Below are positions 42,901-56,599 of a stretch of DNA of 64,000 nt, in pieces. Within the stretch, counting starts at the first letter, position 1. Each line of letters starts with the position of its first letter. The notes below the pieces were generated by a model. It made no database searches. It was not told the DNA's origin and saw nothing but the letters and a program-made list of their open reading frames with translations. A program made the position numbers and the translations under genes. The DNA lies in assembly GCA_916610825.1 (NCBI GenBank), contig CAKAJK010000008.1, forward strand, positions 62,001 to 126,000, in the 5' to 3' direction. Source of the DNA: Haliclystus octoradiatus (lineage: Eukaryota > Cnidaria > Staurozoa > Stauromedusae > Haliclystidae).

Positions 42901-45900
42901 CACTGATTCCAAATATACTATTGGTGAAATGATTGCTCAACTATAACTCGAGTAATTCGTGTTTGAAGATTTCCTTTGTTTAAAGTTGAAAATTTGAAAC
43001 TGTAAAATAGAAGTTTTGAATACAATATTCTTGTTCAGAATTTTTCACTGATTCCAAATATACTATTTGTGAAACGATTACGCCATTATAACTCGAGAAA
43101 TTCTTGTTTTAGTTTGACGTACAAAACTTTGTTAAAATTCGAAATTTCAAAACTGTACATTTTAAAATTTTGAGAACATTATTCTTGTTCACAATTTTGC
43201 ACTGATTCCAAATATACTATTGGTGAAATGATTGCTCAACTATAACTCGAGTAATTCGTGTTTGAAGATTTCCTTTGTTTAAAGTTGAAAATTTGAAACT
43301 GTAAAATAGAAGTTTTGAATACAATATTCTTGTTCAGAATTTTTCACTGATTCCAAATATACTATTTGTGAAACGATTACGCCATTATAACTCGAGAAAT
43401 TCTTGTTTTAGTTTGACGTACAAAACTTTGTTAAAATTCGAAATTTCAAAACTGTACATTTTAAAATTTTGAGAACATTATTCTTGTTCAGAATTTTGCA
43501 CTGATTCCAAACATCCTATTTGTGAAATGATTGCTCAACTATAACTCGAGTAATTCGTGTTTGAAGATTTCCTTTGTTAAAAGTTGAAAATTTGAAACTG
43601 TAAAATGGAAGTTTTGAAAACAATATTCTTGTTCAGAATTTTTCACTGATTCCAAATATACTATTTGTGAAACGATTACGCCATTATAACTCGAGAAATT
43701 GTTGTTTTAGTTTGACGTACAAAACTTTGTTAAAATTCGAAATTTCAAAACTGTACATTTTAAAATTTTGAGAACATTATTCTTGTTTAGAATTTTGCAC
43801 TGATTCCAAACATCCTATTTGTGAAATGATTGCTCAACTATAACTCGAGTAATTCGTGTTTGAAGATTTCCTTTTTTAAAAGTTGAAAATTTGAAATTAC
43901 GCCATTATAACTCGAGAAATTGTTGTTTTAGTTTGACGTACAAAACTTTGTTAAATTTCGAAATTTCAAAACTGTGCATTTTAAACTTTTGAGAACAATA
44001 TTCTTTTTCAGAATTTTGCACTGATTCCAAATATACTATTGGTGAAATGATTGCTCAACTATAACTCGAGTAATTCGTGTTTGAAGATTTCCTTTGTTTA
44101 AAGTTGAAAATTTGAAACTGTAAAATAGAAGTTTTGAATACAATATTCTTGTTCAGAATTTTTCACTGATTCCAAATATACTATTTGTGAAACGATTACG
44201 CCATTATAACTCGAGAAATTCTTGTTTTAGTTTGACGTACAAAACTTTGTAAAAATTCGAAATTTCAAAACTGTACATTTTAAAATTTTGAGAACATTAT
44301 TCTTGTTCACAATTTTGCACTGATTCCAAATATACTATTGGTGAAATGATTGCTCAACTATAACTCGAGTAATTCGTGTTTGAAGATTTCCTTTGTTTAA
44401 AGTTGAAAATTTGAAACTGTAAAATAGAAGTTTTGAATACAATATTCTTGTTCAGAATTTTTCACTGATTCCAAATATACTATTTGTGAAACGATTACGC
44501 CATTATAACTCGAGAAATTCTTGTTTTAGTTTGACGTACAAAACTTTGTTAAAATTCGAAATTTCAAAACTGTACATTTTAAAATTTTGAGAACATTATT
44601 CTTGTTCAGAATTTTGCACTGATTCCAAACATCCTATTTGTGAAATGATTGCTCAACTATAACTCGAGTAATTCGTGTTTGAAGATTTCCTTTGTTAAAA
44701 GTTGAAAATTTGAAACTGTAAAATGGAAGTTTTGAAAACAATATTCTTGTTCAGAATTTTTCACTGATTCCAAATATACTATTTGTGAAACGATTACGCC
44801 ATTATAACTCGAGAAATTGTTGTTTTAGTTTGACGTACAAAACTTTGTTAAATTTCGAAATTTCAAAACTGTGCATTTTAAACTTTTGAGAACAATATTC
44901 TTGTTCAGAATTTTGCACTGATTCCAAATATACTATTTGTGAAATGATTGCTCAACTATAACTCGAGTAATTCGTGTTTGAAGATTTCCTTTGTTTAAAG
45001 TTGAAAATTTGAAAGTGTAAAATAGAAGTTTTGAATACAATATTCTTGTTCAGAATTTTTCACTGATTCCAAATATACTATTTGTGAAACGATTACGCCA
45101 TTATAACTCGAGAAATTGTTGTTTTAGTTTGACGTACAAAACTTTGTTAAATTTCGAAATTTCAAAACTGTGCATTTTAAACTTTTGAGAACAACATTCT
45201 TGTTCAGAATTTTGCACTGATTCCAAATATACTATTTGTGAAATGATTGCTCAACTATAACTCGAGTAATTCGTGTTTGAAGATTTCCTTTGTTTAAAGT
45301 TGAAAATTTGAAAGTGTAAAATAGAAGTTTTGAATACAATATTCTTGTTCAGAATTTTTCACTGATTCCAAATATACTATTTCTGAAACGATTACGCCAT
45401 TATAACTCGAGAAATTCTTGTTTTAGTTTGACGTACAAAACTTTGTTAAAATTCGAAATTTCAAAACTGTACATTTTAAAATTTTGAGAACATTATTCTT
45501 GTTTAGAATTTTGCACTGATTCCAAACATCCTATTTGTGAAATGATTGCTCAACTATAACTCGAGTAATTCGTGTTTGAAGATTTCCTTTGTTTAAAGTT
45601 GAAAATTTGAAAGTGTAAAATAGAAGTTTTGAATACAATATTCTTGTTCAGAATTTTTCACTGATTCCAAATATACTATTTGTGAAACGATTACGCCATT
45701 ATAACTCGAGAAATTCTTGTTTTAGTTTGACGTACAAAACTTTGTTAAAATTCGAAATTTCAAAACTGTACATTTTAAAATTTTGAGAACATTATTCTTG
45801 TTCAGAATTTTGCACTGATTCCAAACATCCTATTTGTGAAATGATTGCTCAACTATAACTCGAGTAATTCGTGTTTGAAGATTTCCTTTGTTAAAAGTTG

Positions 45901-45950
45901 AAAATTTGAAACTGTAAAATGGAAGTTTTGAAAACAATATTCTTGTTCAG
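39960..45950 (+). repeat. About 6-kb block, copy 2 of a long-range duplication
   Basis: It is the partner of the block near 32.2-38.2 kb. It carries the 10-bp net loss and inverted patch at 41.7 kb, which shift the offset from 7,761 to 7,751. Confidence 0.7.
41710..41768 (+). repeat. Perfect 14-bp inverted repeat from templated inversion
   Basis: AGAATAATGTTCTC (41710-41723) replaces the usual CGTACAAAACTTTG stretch and is the exact reverse complement of GAGAACATTATTCT at 41755-41768 in the same monomer. The two arms could form a hairpin with a 31-nt loop. Confidence 0.9.
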
Positions 45951-48900
45951 AATTTTTCACTGATTCCAAATATACTATTTGTGAAACGATTACGCCATTA
46001 TAACTCGAGAAATTGTTGTTTTAGTTTGACGTACAAAACTTTGTTAAAATTCGAAATTTCAAAACTGTACATTTTAAAATTTTGAGAACATTATTCTTGT
46101 TTAGAATTTTGCACTGATTCCAAACATCCTATTTGTGAAATGATTGCTCAACTATAACTCGAGTAATTCGTGTTTGAAGATTTCCTTTTTTAAAAGTTGA
46201 AAATTTGAAATTACACCATTATAACTCGAGAAATTGTTGTTTTAGTTTGACGTACAAAACTTTGTTAAATTTCGAAATTTCAAAACTGTGCATTTTAAAC
46301 TTTTGAGAACAATATTCTTTTTCAGAATTTTGCACTGATTCCAAATATACTATTGGTGAAATGATTGCTCAACTATAACTCGAGTAATTCGTGTTTGAAG
46401 ATTTCCTTTGTTTAAAGTTGAAAATTTGAAACTGTAAAATAGAAGTTTTGAATACAATATTCTTGTTCAGAATTTTTCACTGATTCCAAATATACTATTT
46501 GTGAAACGATTACGCCATTATAACTCGAGAAATTCTTGTTTTAGTTTGACGTACAAAACTTTGTAAAAATTCGAAATTTCAAAACTGTACATTTTAAAAT
46601 TTTGAGAACATTATTCTTGTTCACAATTTTGCACTGATTCCAAATATACTATTGGTGAAATGATTGCTCAACTATAACTCGAGTAATTCGTGTTTGAAGA
46701 TTTCCTTTGTTTAAAGTTGAAAATTTGAAACTGTAAAATAGAAGTTTTGAATACAATATTCTTGTTCAGAATTTTTCACTGATTCCAAATATACTATTTG
46801 TGAAACGATTACGCCATTATAACTCGAGAAATTCTTGTTTTAGTTTGACGTACAAAACTTTGTTAAAATTCGAAATTTCAAAACTGTACATTTTAAAATT
46901 TTGAGAACATTATTCTTGTTCAGAATTTTGCACTGATTCCAAACATCCTATTTGTGAAATGATTGCTCAACTATAACTCGAGTAATTCGTGTTTGAAGAT
47001 TTCCTTTGTTAAAAGTTGAAAATTTGAAACTGTAAAATGGAAGTTTTGAAAACAATATTCTTGTTCAGAATTTTTCACTGATTCCAAATATACTATTTGT
47101 GAAACGATTACGCCATTATAACTCGAGAAATTGTTGTTTTAGTTTGACGTACAAAACTTTGTTAAATTTCGAAATTTCAAAACTGTGCATTTTAAACTTT
47201 TGAGAACAATATTCTTGTTCAGAATTTTGCACTGATTCCAAATATACTATTTGTGAAATGATTGCTCAACTATAACTCGAGTAATTCGTGTTTGAAGATT
47301 TCCTTTGTTTAAAGTTGAAAATTTGAAAGTGTAAAATAGAAGTTTTGAATACAATATTCTTGTTCAGAATTTTTCACTGATTCCAAATATACTATTTGTG
47401 AAACGATTACGCCATTATAACTCGAGAAATTGTTGTTTTAGTTTGACGTACAAAACTTTGTTAAATTTCGAAATTTCAAAACTGTGCATTTTAAACTTTT
47501 GAGAACAATATTCTTGTTCAGAATTTTGCACTGATTCCAAATATACTATTTGTGAAATGATTGCTCAACTATAACTCGAGTAATTCGTGTTTGAAGATTT
47601 CCTTTGTTTAAAGTTGAAAATTTGAAAGTGTAAAATAGAAGTTTTGAATACAATATTCTTGTTCAGAATTTTTCACTGATTCCAAATATACTATTTCTGA
47701 AACGATTACGCCATTATAACTCGAGAAATTCTTGTTTTAGTTTGACGTACAAAACTTTGTTAAAATTCGAAATTTCAAAACTGTACATTTTAAAATTTTG
47801 AGAACATTATTCTTGTTTAGAATTTTGCACTGATTCCAAACATCCTATTTGTGAAATGATTGCTCAACTATAACTCGAGTAATTCGTGTTTGAAGATTTC
47901 CTTTGTTTAAAGTTGAAAATTTGAAAGTGTAAAATAGAAGTTTTGAATACAATATTCTTGTTCAGAATTTTTCACTGATTCCAAATATACTATTTCTGAA
48001 ACGATTACGCCATTATAACTCGAGAAATTCTTGTTTTAGTTTGACGTACAAAACTTTGTTAAAATTCGAAATTTCAAAACTGTACATTTTAAAATTTTGA
48101 GAACATTATTCTTGTTCAGAATTTTGCACTGATTCCAAACATCCTATTTGTGAAATGATTGCTCAACTATAACTCGAGTAATTCGTGTTTGAAGATTTCC
48201 TTTGTTAAAAGTTGAAAATTTGAAACTGTAAAATGGAAGTTTTGAAAACAATATTCTTGTTCAGAATTTTTCACTGATTCCAAATATACTATTTGTGAAA
48301 CGATTACGCCATTATAACTCGAGAAATTGTTGTTTTAGTTTGACGTACAAAACTTTGTTAAAATTCGAAATTTCAAAACTGTACATTTTAAAATTTTGAG
48401 AACATTATTCTTGTTTAGAATTTTGCACTGATTCCAAACATCCTATTTGTGAAATGATTGCTCAACTATAACTCGAGTAATTCGTGTTTGAAGATTTCCT
48501 TTTTTAAAAGTTGAAAATTTGAAATTACGCCATTATAACTCGAGAAATTGTTGTTTTAGTTTGACGTACAAAACTTTGTTAAATTTCGAAATTTCAAAAC
48601 TGTGCATTTTAAACTTTTGAGAACAATATTCTTTTTCAGAATTTTGCACTGATTCCAAATATACTATTGGTGAAATGATTGCTCAACTATAACTCGAGTA
48701 ATTCGTGTTTGAAGATTTCCTTTGTTTAAAGTTGAAAATTTGAAACTGTAAAATAGAAGTTTTGAATACAATATTCTTGTTCAGAATTTTTCACTGATTC
48801 CAAATATACTATTTGTGAAACGATTACGCCATTATAACTCGAGAAATTCTTGTTTTAGTTTGACGTACAAAACTTTGTTAAAATTCGAAATTTCAAAACT

Positions 48901-51900
48901 GTACATTTTAAAATTTTGAGAACATTATTCTTGTTCACAATTTTGCACTGATTCCAAATATACTATTGGTGAAATGATTGCTCAACTATAACTCGAGTAA
49001 TTCGTGTTTGAAGATTTCCTTTGTTTAAAGTTGAAAATTTGAAACTGTAAAATAGAAGTTTTGAATACAATATTCTTGTTCAGAATTTTTCACTGATTCC
49101 AAATATACTATTTGTGAAACGATTACGCCATTATAACTCGAGAAATTGTTGTTTTAGTTTGACGTACAAAACTTTGTTAAAATTCGAAATTTCAAAACTG
49201 TACATTTTAAAATTTTGAGAACATTATTCTTGTTTAGAATTTTGCACTGATTCCAAACATCCTATTTGTGAAATGATTGCTCAACTATAACTCGAGTAAT
49301 TCGTGTTTGAAGATTTCCTTTTTTAAAAGTTGAAAATTTGAAATTACGCCATTATAACTCGAGAAATTGTTGTTTTAGTTTGACGTACAAAACTTTGTTA
49401 AATTTCGAAATTTCAAAACTGTGCATTTTAAACTTTTGAGAACAATATTCTTTTTCAGAATTTTGCACTGATTCCAAATATACTATTGGTGAAATGATTG
49501 CTCAACTATAACTCGAGTAATTCGTGTTTGAAGATTTCCTTTGTTTAAAGTTGAAAATTTGAAACTGTAAAATAGAAGTTTTGAATACAATATTCTTGTT
49601 CAGAATTTTTCACTGATTCCAAATATACTATTTGTGAAACGATTATGCCATTATAACTCGAGAAATTCTTGTTTTAGTTTGACGTACAAAACTTTGTTAA
49701 AATTCGAAATTTCAAAACTGTACATTTTAAAATTTTGAGAACATTATTCTTGTTCACAATTTTGCACTGATTCCAAATATACTATTGGTGAAATGATTGC
49801 TCAACTATAACTCGAGTAATTCGTGTTTGAAGATTTCCTTTGTTTAAAGTTGAAAATTTGAAACTGTAAAATAGAAGTTTTGAATACAATATTCTTGTTC
49901 AGAATTTTTCACTGATTCCAAATATACTATTTGTGAAACGATTACGCCATTATAACTCGAGAAATTGTTGTTTTAGTTTGACGTACAAAACTTTGTTAAA
50001 ATTCGAAATTTCAAAACTGTACATTTTAAAATTTTGAGAACATTATTCTTGTTTAGAATTTTGCACTGATTCCAAACATCCTATTTGTGAAATGATTGCT
50101 CAACTATAACTCGAGTAATTCGTGTTTGAAGATTTCCTTTTTTAAAAGTTGAAAATTTGAAATTACGCCATTATAACTCGAGAAATTGTTGTTTTAGTTT
50201 GACGTACAAAACTTTGTTAAATTTCGAAATTTCAAAACTGTGCATTTTAAACTTTTGAGAACAATATTCTTTTTCAGAATTTTGCACTGATTCCAAATAT
50301 ACTATTGGTGAAATGATTGCTCAACTATAACTCGAGTAATTCGTGTTTGAAGATTTCCTTTGTTTAAAGTTGAAAATTTGAAACTGTAAAATAGAAGTTT
50401 TGAATACAATATTCTTGTTCAGAATTTTTCACTGATTCCAAATATACTATTTGTGAAACGATTACGCCATTATAACTCGAGAAATTCTTGTTTTAGTTTG
50501 ACGTACAAAACTTTGTTAAAATTCGAAATTTCAAAACTGTACATTTTAAAATTTTGAGAACATTATTCTTGTTCACAATTTTGCACTGATTCCAAATATA
50601 CTATTGGTGAAATGATTGCTCAACTATAACTCGAGTAATTCGTGTTTGAAGATTTCCTTTGTTTAAAGTTGAAAATTTGAAACTGTAAAATAGAAGTTTT
50701 GAATACAATATTCTTGTTCAGAATTTTTCACTGATTCCAAATATACTATTTGTGAAACGATTACGCCATTATAACTCGAGAAATTCTTGTTTTAGTTTGA
50801 CGTACAAAACTTTGTTAAAATTCGAAATTTCAAAACTGTACATTTTAAAATTTTGAGAACATTATTCTTGTTCAGAATTTTGCACTGATTCCAAACATCC
50901 TATTTGTGAAATGATTGCTCAACTATAACTCGAGTAATTCGTGTTTGAAGATTTCCTTTGTTAAAAGTTGAAAATTTGAAACTGTAAAATGGAAGTTTTG
51001 AAAACAATATTCTTGTTCAGAATTTTTCACTGATTCCAAATATACTATTTGTGAAACGATTACGCCATTATAACTCGAGAAATTGTTGTTTTAGTTTGAC
51101 GTACAAAACTTTGTTAAATTTCGAAATTTCAAAACTGTGCATTTTAAACTTTTGAGAACAATATTCTTGTTCAGAATTTTGCACTGATTCCAAATATACT
51201 ATTTGTGAAATGATTGCTCAACTATAACTCGAGTAATTCGTGTTTGAAGATTTCCTTTGTTTAAAGTTGAAAATTTGAAAGTGTAAAATAGAAGTTTTGA
51301 ATACAATATTCTTGTTCAGAATTTTTCACTGATTCCAAATATACTATTTGTGAAACGATTACGCCATTATAACTCGAGAAATTGTTGTTTTAGTTTGACG
51401 TACAAAACTTTGTTAAATTTCGAAATTTCAAAACTGTGCATTTTAAACTTTTGAGAACAATATTCTTGTTCAGAATTTTGCACTGATTCCAAATATACTA
51501 TTTGTGAAATGATTGCTCAACTATAACTCGAGTAATTCGTGTTTGAAGATTTCCTTTGTTTAAAGTTGAAAATTTGAAAGTGTAAAATAGAAGTTTTGAA
51601 TACAATATTCTTGTTCAGAATTTTTCACTGATTCCAAATATACTATTTCTGAAACGATTACGCCATTATAACTCGAGAAATTCTTGTTTTAGTTTGACGT
51701 ACAAAACTTTGTTAAAATTCGAAATTTCAAAACTGTACATTTTAAAATTTTGAGAACATTATTCTTGTTTAGAATTTTGCACTGATTCCAAACATCCTAT
51801 TTGTGAAATGATTGCTCAACTATAACTCGAGTAATTCGTGTTTGAAGATTTCCTTTGTTAAAAGTTGAAAATTTTAAACTGTAAAATAGAAGTTTTAAAA

Positions 51901-54900
51901 ACAATATTCTTGTTCAGAATTTTTCACTGATTCCAAATATACTATTTGTGAAACGATTACGCCATTATAACTCGAGAAATTGTTGTTTTAGTTTGACGTA
52001 CAAAACTTTGTTAAATTTCGAAATTTCAAAACTGTGCATTTTAAACTTTTGAGAACAATATTCTTTTTCAGAATTTTGCACTGATTCCAAATATACTATT
52101 GGTGAAATGATTGCTCAACTATAACTCGAGTAATTCGTGTTTGAAGATTTCCTTTGTTTAAAGTTGAAAATTTGAAACTGTAAAATAGAAGTTTTGAATA
52201 CAATATTCTTGTTCAGAATTTTTCACTGATTCCAAATATACTATTTGTGAAACGATTACGCCATTATAACTCGAGAAATTGTTGTTTTAGTTTGACGTAC
52301 AAAACTTTGTTAAAATTCGAAATTTCAAAACTGTACATTTTAAAATTTTGAGAACATTATTCTTGTTTAGAATTTTGCACTGATTCCAAACATCCTATTT
52401 GTGAAATGATTGCTCAACTATAACTCGAGTAATTCGTGTTTGAAGATTTCCTTTTTTAAAAGTTGAAAATTTGAAATTACGCCATTATAACTCGAGAAAT
52501 TGTTGTTTTAGTTTGACGTACAAAACTTTGTTAAATTTCGAAATTTCAAAACTGTGCATTTTAAACTTTTGAGAACAATATTCTTTTTCAGAATTTTGCA
52601 CTGATTCCAAATATACTATTGGTGAAATGATTGCTCAACTATAACTCGAGTAATTCGTGTTTGAAGATTTCCTTTGTTTAAAGTTGAAAATTTGAAACTG
52701 TAAAATAGAAGTTTTGAATACAATATTCTTGTTCAGAATTTTTCACTGATTCCAAATATACTATTTGTGAAACGATTACGCCATTATAACTCGAGAAATT
52801 CTTGTTTTAGTTTGACGTACAAAACTTTGTTAAAATTCGAAATTTCAAAACTGTACATTTTAAAATTTTGAGAACATTATTCTTGTTCACAATTTTGCAC
52901 TGATTCCAAAAATACTATTGGTGAAATGATTGCTCAACTATAACTCGAGTAATTCGTGTTTGAAGATTTCCTTTGTTTAAAGTTGAAAATTTGAAACTGT
53001 AAAATAGAAGTTTTGAATACAATATTCTTGTTCAGAATTTTTCACTGATTCCAAATATACTATTTGTGAAACGATTACGCCATTATAACTCGAGAAATTC
53101 TTGTTTTAGTTTGACGTACAAAACTTTGTTAAAATTCGAAATTTCAAAACTGTACATTTTAAAATTTTGAGAACATTATTCTTGTTCAGAATTTTGCACT
53201 GATTCCAAACATCCTATTTGTGAAATGATTGCTCAACTATAACTCGAGTAATTCGTGTTTGAAGATTTCCTTTGTTAAAAGTTGAAAATTTGAAACTGTA
53301 AAATGGAAGTTTTGAAAACAATATTCTTGTTCAGAATTTTTCACTGATTCCAAATATACTATTTGTGAAACGATTACGCCATTATAACTCGAGAAATTGT
53401 TGTTTTAGTTTGACGTACAAAACTTTGTTAAAATTCGAAATTTCAAAACTGTACATTTTAAAATTTTGAGAACATTATTCTTGTTTAGAATTTTGCACTG
53501 ATTCCAAACATCCTATTTGTGAAATGATTGCTCAACTATAACTCGAGTAATTCGTGTTTGAAGATTTCCTTTTTTAAAAGTTGAAAATTTGAAATTACGC
53601 CATTATAACTCGAGAAATTGTTGTTTTAGTTTGACGTACAAAACTTTGTTAAATTTCGAAATTTCAAAACTGTGCATTTTAAACTTTTGAGAACAATATT
53701 CTTTTTCAGAATTTTGCACTGATTCCAAATATACTATTGGTGATATGATTGCTCAACTATAACTCGAGTAATTCGTGTTTGAAGATTTCCTTTGTTTAAA
53801 GTTGAAAATTTGAAACTGTAAAATAGAAGTTTTGAATACAATATTCTTGTTCAGAATTTTTCACTGATTCCAAATATACTATTTGTGAAACGATTACGCC
53901 ATTATAACTCGAGAAATTCTTGTTTTAGTTTGACGTACAAAACTTTGTTAAAATTCGAAATTTCAAAACTGTACATTTTAAAATTTTGAGAACATTATTC
54001 TTGTTCACAATTTTGCACTGATTCCAAATATACTATTGGTGAAATGATTGCTCAACTATAACTCGAGTAATTCGTGTTTGAAGATTTCCTTTGTTTAAAG
54101 TTGAAAATTTGAAACTGTAAAATAGAAGTTTTGAATACAATATTCTTGTTCAGAATTTTTCACTGATTCCAAATATACTATTTGTGAAACGATTACGCCA
54201 TTATAACTCGAGAAATTCTTGTTTTAGTTTGACGTACAAAACTTTGTTAAAATTCGAAATTTCAAAACTGTACATTTTAAAATTTTGAGAACATTATTCT
54301 TGTTCAGAATTTTGCACTGATTCCAAACATCCTATTTGTGAAATGATTGCTCAACTATAACTCGAGTAATTCGTGTTTGAAGATTTCCTTTGTTAAAAGT
54401 TGAAAATTTGAAACTGTAAAATGGAAGTTTTGAAAACAATATTCTTGTTCAGAATTTTTCACTGATTCCAAATATACTATTTGTGAAACGATTACGCCAT
54501 TATAACTCGAGAAATTGTTGTTTTAGTTTGACGTACAAAACTTTGTTAAATTTCGAAATTTCAAAACTGTGCATTTTAAACTTTTGAGAACAATATTCTT
54601 GTTCAGAATTTTGCACTGATTCCAAATATACTATTTGTGAAATGATTGCTCAACTATAACTCGAGTAATTCGTGTTTGAAGATTTCCTTTGTTTAAAGTT
54701 GAAAATTTGAAAGTGTAAAATAGAAGTTTTGAATACAATATTCTTGTTCAGAATTTTTCACTGATTCCAAATATACTATTTCTGAAACGATTACGCCATT
54801 ATAACTCGAGAAATTCTTGTTTTAGTTTGACGTACAAAACTTTGTTAAAATTCGAAATTTCAAAACTGTACATTTTAAAATTTTGAGAACATTATTCTTG

Positions 54901-56599
54901 TTTAGAATTTTGCACTGATTCCAAACATCCTATTTGTGAAATGATTGCTCAACTATAACTCGAGTAATTCGTGTTTGAAGATTTCCTTTGTTAAAAGTTG
55001 AAAATTTGAAACTGTAAAATAGAAGTTTTAAAAACAATATTCTTGTTCAGAATTTTTCACTGATTCCAAATATACTATTTGTGAAACGATTACGCCATTA
55101 TAACTCGAGAAATTGTTGTTTTAGTTTGACGTACAAAACTTTGTTAAATTTCGAAATTTCAAAACTGTGCATTTTAAACTTTTGAGAACAATATTCTTTT
55201 TCAGAATTTTGCACTGATTCCAAATATACTATTGGTGAAATGATTGCTCAACTATAACTCGAGTAATTCGTGTTTGAAGATTTCCTTTGTTTAAAGTTGA
55301 AAATTTGAAACTGTAAAATAGAAGTTTTGAATACAATATTCTTGTTCAGAATTTTTCACTGATTCCAAATATACTATTTGTGAAACGATTACGCCATTAT
55401 AACTCGATAAATTCTTGTTTTAGTTTGACTTACAAAACTTTGTTAAAATTCGAAATTTCAAAACTGTACATTTTAAACTTTTGAGAACATTATTCTTGTT
55501 CACAATTTTGCACTGATTCCAAATATACTATTTGTGAAATGATTGCTCAACTATAACTCGAGTAATTCGTGTTTGAAGATTTCCTTTGTTTAAAGTTGGA
55601 AATTTGAAACTGTAAAATAGAAGTTTTGAATACAATATTCTTGTTCAGAATTTTTCACTGATTCCAAATATACTATTTGTGAAACGATTGCGCCATTATA
55701 ACTCGAGAAATTCTTGTTTTAGTTTGACGTACAAAACTTTTTTAAAATTCGAAATTTCAAAACTGTACATTTTAAAATTTCGAGAACATTATTCTTGTTC
55801 AGAATTTTGCACTGATTCCAAATATACTATTTGTGAAATGATTGCTCAACTATAACTCGAGTAATTCGTGTTTGAAGATTTCCTTTGTTTAAAGTTGAAA
55901 ATTTGAAACTGTAAAATAGAAGTTTTGAATACAATATTCTTGTTCAGAATTTTTCACTGATTCCAAATATACTATTTGTGAAACGATTACGCCATTATAA
56001 CTCGAGAAATTCTTGTTTTAGTTTGACGTACAAAACTTTGTTAAAATTCGAAATTTCAAAACTGTACATTTTAAACTTTTGAGAACATTATTCTTGTTCA
56101 CAATTTTGCACTGATTCCAAATATACTATTTGTGAAGTGATTGCTCAACTATAACTCGAGTAATTCGTGTTTGAAGATTTCCTTTGTTTAAAGTTGAAAA
56201 TTTGAAACTGTAAAATAGAAGTTTTGAATACAATATTCTTGTTCAGAATTTTTCACTGATTCCAAATATACTATTTGTGAAACGATTACGCCATTATAAC
56301 TCGAGAAATTCTTGTTTTAGTTTGACGTACAAAACTTTGTTAAAATTCGAAATTTCAAAACTGTGCATTTTAAACTTTTGAGAACATTATTCTTGTTCAA
56401 AATATTGCACTGATTCCAAATATACTATTTGTGAAATGATTGCTCAACTATAACTCGAGTAATTCGTGTTTGAAGATTTCCTTTGTTTAAAGTTGAAAAT
56501 TTGAAACTGTAAAATAGAAGTTTTGAATACAATATTCTTGTTCAGAATTTTTCACTGATTCCAAATATACTATTTGTGAAACGATTACGCCATTATAAC

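Larger units (their letters stand above)
28860..54800 (+). repeat. Central array domain
   Basis: Marked by GAAAGTGTAAAATAG (A variant, about 29580 to 54712), TATTTCTGAAACG (about 29948 to 54781) and GTTTTAAAAACAAT. Only the CCTTTTTTAAAAG type of hybrid occurs. Consecutive hybrids are spaced by 221+299k with k = 5, 3, 4, 3, 13, 3, 4, 3, 7, 7, 2, 2, 7, 3 from 30750 to 53568; one interval is 10 bp short because of the 41.7-kb event. Confidence 0.8.
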
